Part shown: positions 56,207 to 64,000 of the stretch, piece after piece | Numbering within the stretch: position 1 is the first letter of the stretch | Layout: each line of letters begins with the position of its first letter | Source: Promineifilum sp. | GTDB taxonomy: Bacteria; Chloroflexota; Anaerolineae; Promineifilales; Promineifilaceae | DNA: 64,000 nucleotides | NCBI GenBank assembly: GCA_019454405.1 | Contig: JACFOH010000006.1 | Span: 54,373 to 118,372, forward strand | Direction: 5' to 3' | Translations under genes and position numbers: made by a program | Notes under the pieces: generated by a model | The model's database searches: none | Seen by the model: only the letters and a program-made list of their open reading frames with translations | Told to the model about the DNA's origin: nothing

Positions 56207-57250
56207 ATGACTACTGGACGACAAATTCGACTTACCTCACTCGCCTCTTGCGCCGGCTGAGCATCTAAATTAGCCCCGGCGGAGCTGGAGCAAATTTTGG
56301 GGCCTTTGCGAGATATGTTCCAGGCGGATCAATTCCCGAACCTCCTGGTCGGGCTCGCCGCGGCCGATGACGCCGCAGTCTATCAGTTGAACAACGAGCA
56401 AGCCATTATCTCTACGGCGGATTTCTTCCCACCGGTTGTTGATGATCCCTATGACTTCGGGGCGATCGTCGCCGCTAACGCGATGTCTGACGTCTATGCG
56501 ATGGGAGGAGAAGTATTATTCGCTATCAATCTCGTCGCCTTTCCCGATACATTGAACAAAACAATCTTGCGAGAAATATTGCGGGGTGGAGCAGAGAAAG
56601 TCGCTGAGGCAGGGGCGGTAATCGTGGGAGGCCACAGCGTCAATGACAAGGAACCGAAATACGGAATGGCTGTGACGGGTGTAATCCACCCGGAAGCCAT
56701 CAGGCGAAAAGGTGGCGCCAGGCCCGGAGACATCCTAGTACTCACCAAGCCCCTCGGCATAGGGGTTATCACCACCGCGCTGAAAGGCGGACAGGCAACC
56801 AATGAACACGTTGCGGTCGCTGTCGAGAGCATGAAACGACTGAACAAGCGTGCAGCCAAACTTGCTATTTCAGCAGGCGCTCATGCCATGACAGACATCA
56901 CAGGTTTCGGACTGCTAGGGCACGGGCATGAGATGGCCGTACAAGGTTCCGTTGATTTTGTGTTCCAGCTATCTGATCTTCCCTGGCTACCCGGCGCGCT
57001 CGATTATGGCCGCGCGGGGACTTTTCCCGGAGGCATGGACAACAACGCACGCCACTTTGGCCAATGGGTGGATTTCGCCAAGGGGATCGACTATCTATAT
57101 CAGGATATGTTGTATACGCCAGAGACTTCGGGCGGCTTGCTGATCGCCTTGCCTCCTGAGAGCGTCCCCGGTTATTTAGAGCAAATTCCATACTCGACTG
57201 TTGTTGGAATCGTAACCCATGGCAACGGCCGAATCTGGGTCAAACCATAA
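56207..57250 (+). CDS. selD: Selenophosphate synthetase SelD, itself a selenoprotein
   Basis: The enzyme makes selenophosphate from selenide and ATP for selenocysteine synthesis. The true start is ATG 56207, giving IRLTSLASCAG-Sec-ASKLAPAELEQIL, the SelD N-terminus, with TGA (56258-56260) at residue 18 in the CxGU motif (C15). Reading through it yields 347 residues, the normal family length (as in E. coli). Conventional calling from a TTG at 56297 loses 30 residues and the active site. Other motifs are AADDAAVYQL, VGGHSVND and TDITGFGLLGH. Confidence 0.95.
56258..56303 (+). other. In-frame UGA (Sec codon) and candidate bSECIS hairpin
   Basis: TGA at 56258-56260 sits in frame between selD codons with no shift in the conserved sequence either side. 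Downstream, AGCCCC (56272-56277) can pair with GGGGCCT (from 56298 on), with a G-rich apical region, in the position expected for a bacterial SECIS. The pairing was done by eye. Confidence 0.7.
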
Positions 57251-57264
57251 AAGGATAAAGACAA

Positions 57265-58335
57265 ATGTCAGATAAACTAACTCAAGTTCGTGCACAACTC
57301 GACCGCTGGCGGGTCGATGGCGTGCTCATCACCAGCGCGGCTAACCGGCGATGGCTTAGCGGCTTCACAGGGTCAGCCGGCAGGATATTAGTAACTCGTG
57401 ACAAGGCGGTCCTGGCTACGGATTCTCGCTATTGGGAGCAAGCGGAACAGCAAGCCCCTGAGTTCGATATATTCCGCATGACAGAAAGACCCAACGCCAC
57501 CGCAGATTTTTTGCAGGCTGGTGGTGGTGTTCGCTTTGGGTTCGAGGCTCGATATGTGACCGTGGCCGAACTGAAAGGTTTGAGAAAGGAAAAGGGGTTT
57601 CAGTGGAAGGCGCTCAATACGACTTTGGAGCCGCTACGAGCCATTAAATCACCTGATGAACTGGCGCCCATTCGCGAAGCTGCTCAAATTACCGACAAAA
57701 CGGTCAACCAGGTTCCTCGATTGGCGCGCGTCGGGGCGACCGAGCGGGAGGTGGCTTGGGAACTGGAGAAGTTCATGCGCGATTCAGGGGCCGATGGATT
57801 AGCCTTTGACATCATCGTCGCCTCCGGCCCAAATAGCGCCCTGCCCCACCATCACCCCGGGGACAGACAATTACAGGCAGGGGATATCATCGTTGTCGAT
57901 CTGGGAGCCGAAGTCCGAGGCTATCGTAGCGACCTGACTCGGACGTTCTATATGGGTGAAAGCGCCGGCGAAGACTTCTGGGATATCTTCAACACAGTTC
58001 ACCGCGCAGAGGTCACCGCGATTGAAGGTATACGCTCGGGCGTTACCGGACAAGCGATCGATGCCCTGGCTCGTGACATTATCAAAGCTGCTGGACATGG
58101 CGATCATTTCGGGCATGGAACGGGGCATGGCGTCGGGCTGGAGATTCATGAGTCTCCACGATTTAGCGTCATGGCCGGCAAGGATATCATCCCCGCCGGA
58201 GCAGTCATGACAGTAGAGCCGGGGATCTACCTACCTGGGTATGGTGGCGTGCGCATTGAGGATCTCGTTTTGGTGACCGACGAGGGCGTGGAATTATTGT
58301 CCTCCGCCCCCAAATCGCCGCTTATTGCGCTTTAA
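57265..58335 (+). CDS. pepP: Xaa-Pro aminopeptidase (M24 family)
   Basis: A 356-residue metallopeptidase. An N-terminal creatinase-like domain (about 1-125; WLSGFTGSAGRILVT) precedes the M24 pita-bread domain. Metal ligands are in VVDLGAEVRGYRSDLTR (two Asp), GHGTGHGVGLEIHE (His), TVEPGIYLPG (Glu) and GGVRIEDLV (Glu). Length fits short bacterial proline dipeptidases (about 355). The gene starts 15 bp after selD and is probably co-transcribed with it. Confidence 0.93.
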   Translation: MSDKLTQVRAQLDRWRVDGVLITSAANRRWLSGFTGSAGRILVTRDKAVLATDSRYWEQAEQQAPEFDIFRMTERPNATADFLQAGGGVRFGFEARYVTVAELKGLRKEKGFQWKALNTTLEPLRAIKSPDELAPIREAAQITDKTVNQVPRLARVGATEREVAWELEKFMRDSGADGLAFDIIVASGPNSALPHHHPGDRQLQAGDIIVVDLGAEVRGYRSDLTRTFYMGESAGEDFWDIFNTVHRAEVTAIEGIRSGVTGQAIDALARDIIKAAGHGDHFGHGTGHGVGLEIHESPRFSVMAGKDIIPAGAVMTVEPGIYLPGYGGVRIEDLVLVTDEGVELLSSAPKSPLIAL

Positions 58336-59548
58336 CGACCTCGGCCACCAACGCATCAAGTCGAGGCACGATCCTGCGCCAGTCGTATTGGGCAGCGAAC
58401 GCTTGAGCAGCCACACCCAACTGGATTCGCCTGCTTTCGTCATCCAATAGGCTGCATATTGCCTGCGCCCACGCAGCAGGATCATCAGCTAATAGAATAT
58501 GCTCGCCGTTCACAACGGGGAATCCTTCAGCGCCTATCGACGTCGATACAACGGCCTTACCGGCAGCCATCGCTTCAATGAGCTTAAGTCGCGTCCCGCT
58601 ACCAATACGCAAAGGTACGATATAGACGCGGCCACCCTTCAGATAAGGTTGAATTTCAGGAACTCGGCCGGTAAGGGTGACGCCCTCAAGTCCGCGTAGC
58701 GAATCCAGCCGAGGGTGAGGTCGCTGCCCTACGATCGCCCACGTTGTTTGCGGCCGAACGCGTCGGATTTCAGGCCAAATCTCATTCGCGAACCACAAAA
58801 CGCCATCGATATTAGGCCGATAATCCATCTTTCCTGTGAACACCAGATCGAAATCCAGAGTGACCGGCGTTCGTATAGAGTCAATGGCATATTCAGAAAC
58901 ATCGATCGTGTTGGGAATGATGTAGATAGGTTTATCGCCCGTGCTTTCTAATTCCAGCAAATGGTCGCGATCTGTTTCGCTGACGGCGATGGCTGCATCG
59001 GCCGTATTGATTGCCCAACGTTCAAAACGCGCCAAGCGGCCGATTTGCATAGCTGAATAGGCAGCTGCCGGCCATCGCATGGGTATGAGAAGGTCGTTCT
59101 TCAATGAGCGGCGCTGAAGTTCAGTTTCTGCATTGTGACAGTCGAGGATAATCCTCACGCCGGGTGCGGCCGCTCTAATCGTATGCATATAGCGGGCCAG
59201 CTCGATTCCCTCGACCTGGACAATATCGTACGGCTCCGAACGCAGAGCGTTGGTCAGCGCCGTAGCATAGTCTTCATCGTGTAGTCGCGAAGCTAGATCG
59301 GGTTCCGGGGATGTGGCCAATTGCCTTAAACGATCCACACCGGATCGTTCCGGCACATTCACTGGAGGCAAGACATGGCTGACCGACCGCAGAGGGTTCA
59401 GTTCTTGTGACTGGCCTGACTCGATGAAGCTCAGCAGCGTGACTGTGTGGTGCTGTGCTAAAGCTCGCAACAAATGATAATTCCGCAGGCTGGTACCCTG
59501 CTGCGGAGGGTAGGGCAATTGAGGCGTCAGAACAAGGATACGCGCCAT
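58322..59548 (-). CDS. GT4-family glycosyltransferase
   Basis: A 408-residue GT-B enzyme. It starts MARILVLTPQLPYPPQQGTS and has the acceptor-domain helix, then the C-terminal nucleotide-sugar site with GSGTRLKLIEAMAAGKAVVSTSIGAEG (the E-x7-E-like region). The linking segment LVFTGKMDYRPNIDGVLWF is typical of the family. It starts at the stop of the neighbouring glycosyltransferase (TAATG overlap), so the two act together, probably in surface polysaccharide synthesis. Donor and acceptor unknown. Confidence 0.88.
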   Translation of the reverse strand: MARILVLTPQLPYPPQQGTSLRNYHLLRALAQHHTVTLLSFIESGQSQELNPLRSVSHVLPPVNVPERSGVDRLRQLATSPEPDLASRLHDEDYATALTNALRSEPYDIVQVEGIELARYMHTIRAAAPGVRIILDCHNAETELQRRSLKNDLLIPMRWPAAAYSAMQIGRLARFERWAINTADAAIAVSETDRDHLLELESTGDKPIYIIPNTIDVSEYAIDSIRTPVTLDFDLVFTGKMDYRPNIDGVLWFANEIWPEIRRVRPQTTWAIVGQRPHPRLDSLRGLEGVTLTGRVPEIQPYLKGGRVYIVPLRIGSGTRLKLIEAMAAGKAVVSTSIGAEGFPVVNGEHILLADDPAAWAQAICSLLDDESRRIQLGVAAQAFAAQYDWRRIVPRLDALVAEVVKAQ

Positions 59549-60666
59549 TAGATTGCTCCTATCATATGATAGATCGCAAGGGTCGCCGCGGCCGTCTTGT
59601 GCCAGGTGAATTGCCCCGCTTGGGCCAGTCCGGCCGCTCGCATCTCTTCAGCCAGCGAGGGATCCAGCAGCACGCGAGCCAGAGCATCAGCCCAGGCGTC
59701 TACATCATCCGGTTCCAGAGAGATGGCAGCGCCACCAACAACTTCGGGCAATGACCCTCGTGTACTGGCCACGACCGGACAGCCGCTATGCATGGCCTCC
59801 AGGGCCGGTAAGCCAAAACCTTCATAATGCGAGGGGATTGCCAGAACACCGGCCGCGTGATAGAGATGGGCCAGCTTCTCATCCGGTACGCCACTGAGAT
59901 GGATAACATGGTCCCTTAACGACAGCGCGTCAATCGTTCGGAAAATTTCATCATGGATCCAGCCCTTTCCCCCCACCAGAACCAGGGGCACCACAAGGCC
60001 GCCTGTCCGCCTCAACTGGTGGTAAGCCCGCAATAAGGTTACCAGATTTTTTCGCGGCTCAAGCGTGCCCACGAAGAGAATAAATCCTCGGCCGACCCCA
60101 TACTCATTAACGGTCTGGTTAATCACTTCCTCCGGATAACGAACGGCATAGACAGGGTTAGCGGCGAGGTGGACAGTCGTCACCCTGGATCGAGGAACGC
60201 CGAGCATATGGATCAAGTCCTGTCGCGTCGCTTCGCTGTCAGCCAAGATATGGTCAGCCGCCGTTACGGCCCATTCAATCTGGTCGCCATAATACCTTCT
60301 GCTCTCGGCCGTCAAAAATTCAGGATAAAATAAAAACGTTAGGTCGTGGACAGTAATAATGCGACGACGTGCGCCGGCCGTCGGAGGAATAAAGTCAGGG
60401 CTATGGTAGACGTCCAGCCGGTGAGGCAAGAGTTCCATCGATAGAATTCGTCTTTCGTAACGGTGATGACAAGGCGTCCACAGATTGCGCCGAACAAACC
60501 GTTCATCTCCCGGCGGTAGAAATGAGCGAACCTCTCTCTGGCTGTGAAAAATGAGGAAGGAATCATCATTAGCCAATCTGCCGAGGGCTTGGATGAGGTG
60601 AATGGTATATTGGCTGATGCCACCCATTTGATAGGTTGGCAGCCGACAGTCAATACCGATACGCAT
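59548..60666 (-). CDS. GT4-family glycosyltransferase
   Basis: About 372 residues starting MRIGIDCRLPTYQMGGISQY at 60666, the family's usual N-terminus. The C-terminal domain has FVGTLEPRKNLVTLLRAYHQL, LSGVPDEKLAHLYHAAGVLAIPSHYEGFGLPALEAMHSGCPVVAS, with the E-x7-E motif (EGFGLPALE). The frame is open for nine more codons upstream. It overlaps the partner glycosyltransferase by 1 bp. Mannosyl- or glucosyltransferase activity is likely but not determined. Confidence 0.88.
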   Translation of the reverse strand: MRIGIDCRLPTYQMGGISQYTIHLIQALGRLANDDSFLIFHSQREVRSFLPPGDERFVRRNLWTPCHHRYERRILSMELLPHRLDVYHSPDFIPPTAGARRRIITVHDLTFLFYPEFLTAESRRYYGDQIEWAVTAADHILADSEATRQDLIHMLGVPRSRVTTVHLAANPVYAVRYPEEVINQTVNEYGVGRGFILFVGTLEPRKNLVTLLRAYHQLRRTGGLVVPLVLVGGKGWIHDEIFRTIDALSLRDHVIHLSGVPDEKLAHLYHAAGVLAIPSHYEGFGLPALEAMHSGCPVVASTRGSLPEVVGGAAISLEPDDVDAWADALARVLLDPSLAEEMRAAGLAQAGQFTWHKTAAATLAIYHMIGAI

Positions 60667-60798
60667 GCCTGGAATTGTAAGGCGCATGAGCATGACCAGG
60701 CAAGCTGGCCTGCCTATTGGCTGATTAGTATAATGCCATTGATATTGTCGACATTCGGCCGCAAATCACGACTTCGATCGTGGTCAGGAGTTGACTCA

Positions 60799-62064
60799 AT
60801 GACCAAGAATACAAACGTTAAACCCGTGAGTGATGCACTCGACCAGGAAGTGACCGAGCTGCGGAAACGCCTGGAGTGGCTCGACGAAGAGCGACGGAAG
60901 TCCTCACGCAAGCTGGCAGAGCTAGAGCAACGTGTTGAACTTCGGGACCGCGAGCTTGTCAGCCGGGACCGAAGAATTCAGGATCTGGAAAAACAGCTTA
61001 CTCAAGTGACATCCCAGCTTTCACGTGTATCGATGATCGATACACAATTGTCTCAATTCAGAGACGATATTGTGAAGATGATCGAGCAATATGATAAGCG
61101 TCGTATCGAAGCTGAACGCGAACTGGATAGTTTGCGAAGAGTGGAACACGAGGCGATAAACCGAGAGATCGCTGATGTGAGAAAGGGGTTGCCGACGATC
61201 GATCGTCTGGAGCAGGACCTCGCTTTGCGGCAGGCCGAAGACACACGTCTATCCAATTTGATTGGCGTACAGCAAAATGCGTTAACTCAGCTTGCGTCAC
61301 AGATCGACAACGCCGAACGCTCCCTGGCGTTCCTGGAAGAAAAAGAAAAACAAGACAGCCGCAATATCGGTGAAATTCAGGCGGCCCTCCTGGAGATCAG
61401 CAAGCGTTGGGAACCTATCAACAATCGCCTGGAAATCATCGGGCAGAATTTATCCAGGGTGCAGACAACCGCCCAGAACACTGGCGAGGCACAGGTGTTG
61501 TTACGGAAAAGTATCAGCGATTGGACGGAACAGGTCCAGATTGGAGAGCACGAGCGCAACCAGCGGTTGGCCGGTTGGCAGCGTACGATGGATGACCATG
61601 CCACAGCCATCGAACGATTTACAGCCGATTGGGTCAATTTCAATAACCAGTACAATGAATCTCGCACCGCTGTCGATACGATGAAGGCGCTGCAAGTACA
61701 TCTTGAAAAGCAGCAACGTGAGGCCAATGAGCTTGTGCGGGTTGAATCCAAACGAATGGAATCTCGATGGGAACAATTCCTGAGTGAAGACGCTCGTAAA
61801 TGGAAGAACTTCGAAGCCGACGCCCTGCAACGGCTATCCGTCAACGATCGCCGCGAGCGAGAGCTCCGCGAGCAAATTCACGCACTGGAAGAGGATCTGG
61901 AACGACTGGGCCAAGAATTGAGCCAAACTTTGCGAGTACAGCTTGCTCAATCAGAAGCTATCAAAAAGTGGCCTCTGACCTGGCTGGAAGAAGTCGAAAA
62001 AGCCATCGAGCAGAACCCCAATCGACGGCGACAGCCCGCTCTCGTTCCGGTTCGCGAAGAGTAA
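60799..62064 (+). CDS. Long coiled-coil protein
   Basis: A 421-residue soluble protein, nearly all alpha-helical coiled coil by heptad pattern (LRKRLEWLDEERRKSSRKLAELEQRV and onward), charged and free of cysteine. No membrane segment or signal peptide is seen. I do not recognise the family; it may organise a complex or act as a structural element. The start is ATG 60799, because the frame upstream (to 60544) overlaps the divergent glycosyltransferase and lacks coiled-coil character. selB follows 27 bp later. Confidence 0.72.
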   Translation: MTKNTNVKPVSDALDQEVTELRKRLEWLDEERRKSSRKLAELEQRVELRDRELVSRDRRIQDLEKQLTQVTSQLSRVSMIDTQLSQFRDDIVKMIEQYDKRRIEAERELDSLRRVEHEAINREIADVRKGLPTIDRLEQDLALRQAEDTRLSNLIGVQQNALTQLASQIDNAERSLAFLEEKEKQDSRNIGEIQAALLEISKRWEPINNRLEIIGQNLSRVQTTAQNTGEAQVLLRKSISDWTEQVQIGEHERNQRLAGWQRTMDDHATAIERFTADWVNFNNQYNESRTAVDTMKALQVHLEKQQREANELVRVESKRMESRWEQFLSEDARKWKNFEADALQRLSVNDRRERELREQIHALEEDLERLGQELSQTLRVQLAQSEAIKKWPLTWLEEVEKAIEQNPNRRRQPALVPVREE

Positions 62065-62091
62065 TATTTGTAACCCTCGGCAGTTAATCCC

Positions 62092-63975
62092 ATGCATGTC
62101 ATCGGTACGGCCGGCCATGTGGACCATGGCAAATCTACCCTTGTACAGGCGCTAACCGGTATCGACCCGGATCGTCTGGCGGAAGAAAAGGCACGCGAGA
62201 TGACCATCGACCTAGGCTTTGCCTGGATGATACTGGACGGAGAGGAAGTAGGAATCGTTGATGTGCCCGGCCATCGCGATTTCATCGAAAACATGCTTGC
62301 CGGCGTCGGGGGGATCGATCTGGCTTTATTCGTCATCGCTGCCGACGAAGGAGTCATGCCCCAGACTCGCGAACATTTAGCCATCCTCGATCTGTTCGCA
62401 GTCCAGAAGGGCATCATAGCCCTCACCAAGATCGATCTGATCGATGACCCTGACTGGCTGGAACTCGTAACACTTGAAACGAGCGAGCTACTCCAGGGAA
62501 CGGTTTTTGCCGACTCCCCTATCATCCCTGTATCAGCACGTACTGGGGAGGGTCTAGGGCGGTTGAGGGAATGCTTGGATGAATCACTACGCGAAATAGA
62601 GACGCGAGTCGACCTAGGTCGGCCACGGTTGCCAATCGACCGTATTTTCTCGCTCCCCGGCTTCGGGACTATAGCGACCGGGACGCTGCTGGACGGGAGC
62701 TTTCAGATCGGAGCCGAAGTAGAGATCGTGCCCGGTCACAGTTATGGAAGGATTCGCGGCCTGCAAACGCACAAAACAAAGCTCGAAACAGCTCATCCGG
62801 GTAGCCGCGTAGCTGTTAACCTGTCCGGCATCGACCGCGACACATTACATCGAGGTCAAGTGGTCGCTGCTGGCGGCTTCCTGAAAAGCACGAAACTGAT
62901 CGACACGCAGTACCGGCATCTGCCGGATATCGATACCTCCCTGCACCATAATATCGAGGTGAAACTATTTACCGGCACGACCGAGATAGTGGCACGTACA
63001 CGGATCATTGGCAGCGAAAGTATCGCGCCGGGTGAAATCGGTTGGGTACAATTCGTCCTGAGTGAGCCGATCGCTGTTGTCCATGACGACCGATTTATTC
63101 TGCGACGGCCATCGCCAGGCGCAACGATCGGAGGCGGCGTGGTTCTCGATGCCCATCCAGGAAGGCGTCATCGACGATTCCGCCCAGAATCGGTTGAGCG
63201 CTTTCACTCCCTGGCACAGGGTGATCCACAAGAGTTGCTATTAAACACGCTCGCCCGTGTCGGCCCCGTACAAGCCAAAGTCCTGCTTGAAAAAGCCGGC
63301 CTTCCTGAGAAAGGCGGCCAGACATATTTGAGAAACCTCATCGATAGCGGTCAGGTTATCGACCTGGGCAAAACAGTAGCCGCAGCCTCAACCATCGAAC
63401 GGATCAGCGAACATATGATGGATGCGCTGGCTCAATTCCATAAGGGCGAACCTTTACGTGCGGGCATGGAAAGAGAGACCCTGCGCAACCAACTGCAAGC
63501 TTCACCTCAAGTCTTCAACCATGTGCGCGAGACGCTGGTCGAAGACGGCAAGCTCGTAGAAGCAGGGACACTATTACGACTGCCGGAACATCGTATAGAA
63601 TTCACGGCCGAGCAGAAACAATCTATCGATGAACTGTTGATAAAACTGGAAGAGAGCGGCGTTCAATCGCCAAGCGCCAAGGAGTGCAAGGCGATCGTCG
63701 GTGAAGAAGTGTATTTTGCACTGGTTGAGCAAGACAAATTAAAACCCATATCCGAGGACATCGTCTACTCTACAACCACCTACAAGCAGTTGGTCGCACA
63801 GCTAACCCAATATTTGCATGACCATGGCTCTATCTCCGCTGGAGAAGCTCGTGACCTGTTGGATACCAGTCGTAAATACGCGATCGCCCTGCTGGAACAC
63901 CTGGATGAACTTCATATCACGCGACGCTCGGGTGATACTCGCCTGCCAGCGAAGCCTCTTTCGAAGTCGATTTAA
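62092..63975 (+). CDS. selB: SelB, selenocysteine-specific elongation factor
   Basis: A 627-residue GTPase that delivers Sec-tRNA(Sec) to UGA codons and binds the SECIS hairpin. Motifs: GTAGHVDHGKST, DVPGHRDF, TKIDL and the switch region MTIDLGFAW. Domain II/III follow (RIFSLPGFGTIATGTLLDG). The C-terminal part is a run of four winged helices (from about residue 370) that recognises the SECIS. Length matches bacterial SelB (about 610-640). With SelD in the same window, a full Sec pathway is expected. selA and tRNA-Sec are not in the window. Confidence 0.96.
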   Translation: MHVIGTAGHVDHGKSTLVQALTGIDPDRLAEEKAREMTIDLGFAWMILDGEEVGIVDVPGHRDFIENMLAGVGGIDLALFVIAADEGVMPQTREHLAILDLFAVQKGIIALTKIDLIDDPDWLELVTLETSELLQGTVFADSPIIPVSARTGEGLGRLRECLDESLREIETRVDLGRPRLPIDRIFSLPGFGTIATGTLLDGSFQIGAEVEIVPGHSYGRIRGLQTHKTKLETAHPGSRVAVNLSGIDRDTLHRGQVVAAGGFLKSTKLIDTQYRHLPDIDTSLHHNIEVKLFTGTTEIVARTRIIGSESIAPGEIGWVQFVLSEPIAVVHDDRFILRRPSPGATIGGGVVLDAHPGRRHRRFRPESVERFHSLAQGDPQELLLNTLARVGPVQAKVLLEKAGLPEKGGQTYLRNLIDSGQVIDLGKTVAAASTIERISEHMMDALAQFHKGEPLRAGMERETLRNQLQASPQVFNHVRETLVEDGKLVEAGTLLRLPEHRIEFTAEQKQSIDELLIKLEESGVQSPSAKECKAIVGEEVYFALVEQDKLKPISEDIVYSTTTYKQLVAQLTQYLHDHGSISAGEARDLLDTSRKYAIALLEHLDELHITRRSGDTRLPAKPLSKSI

Positions 63976-64000
63976 CACTCCATCTGTATTCTACGGCGCT

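Noticed and set aside
56297..57250. selD starting at the TTG 56297
   Set aside because: The family N-terminus with the CxGU motif is encoded in the same frame upstream across a TGA, so the TTG is internal.
62092..64000. tRNA-Sec or selA near selB
   Set aside because: No cloverleaf with a UCA anticodon and no SelA-like frame could be found in the window; they may lie beyond the right edge.

Overview
The window is a stretch of ordinary, densely packed bacterial chromosome of about 53% G+C by eye, with no insertion sequence, prophage or CRISPR array. The gene content suggests a member of the Chloroflexota (Anaerolineae/Ardenticatenia-like). Evidence for this is a SufR-controlled sufCBD operon with SufU, a DUF2089/SHOCT-like/DUF4097 gene cluster, DUF951, a PolX with a PHP domain, an FhaA/FhaB pair, SecG plus TatABC in a Gram-positive-like lipoprotein setting, a Ras-like GTPase and a selenocysteine system. 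This placement is inference from gene content; no 16S gene is present.

Layout. 1-612: the N-terminal part of a GH13 amylase that runs off the left edge. 0.7-9.0 kb: ybaK, then sufT-sufR divergent from sufC-sufB-sufD-rhodanese-sufS-sufU-Rieske, a complete Fe-S cluster assembly island with two good divergent sigma70-type promoters and palindromic candidate operators between them. 9.1-12.3 kb: gyrA-like gene and a cold-shock-domain gene ending in a strong bidirectional terminator. 12.4-16.4 kb: peptide-type ABC permeases and a lipoprotein substrate-binding protein whose domain order is circularly permuted. 16.5-22.2 kb: polX, an SH3-domain protein, ligA and moeA. 22.2-27.1 kb: an FGE-fold lipoprotein, an unknown secreted protein, an unknown membrane protein and a two-gene ABC exporter. 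27.2-30.9 kb: secG, a canonical peptide-binding lipoprotein-like gene and tatA-tatB-tatC. 30.9-35.4 kb: a six-gene minus-strand cluster (DUF2089 regulator, three SHOCT-like proteins of which one carries DUF4097, a GNAT acetyltransferase and a rhomboid protease) behind a promoter packed with copies of an ATTGATA-type element.

35.4-44 kb: processive GT2, DUF951, SirB1-like, pentapeptide-repeat membrane protein, aldo/keto reductase, DUF1638, a methylaspartate-ammonia-lyase-like protein that has lost most of its active site, and a complete tyrosine recombinase with a dif-like sequence upstream. 44-51.8 kb: glgB-manA-Ras-like GTPase, a PAS/class III cyclase with degenerate catalytic residues, rpsT, an atypical response regulator and an O-antigen-ligase-type protein. 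51.8-64 kb: tRNA-Gly(CCC), a serine-type aminotransferase with serA and a deaminase, FhaB/FhaA, selD, an M24 aminopeptidase, two GT4 glycosyltransferases, a coiled-coil protein and selB.

The most important reading correction is selD. The gene begins at 56207, not at a downstream TTG, and contains an in-frame UGA (56258-56260) in the CxGU active-site motif, so the selenophosphate synthetase is itself a selenoprotein. selB sits 5 kb downstream in the same window. The most unusual protein is the circularly permuted family 5 binding protein at 14580-16403, which can be compared directly with a normally ordered homologue at 27565-29238.
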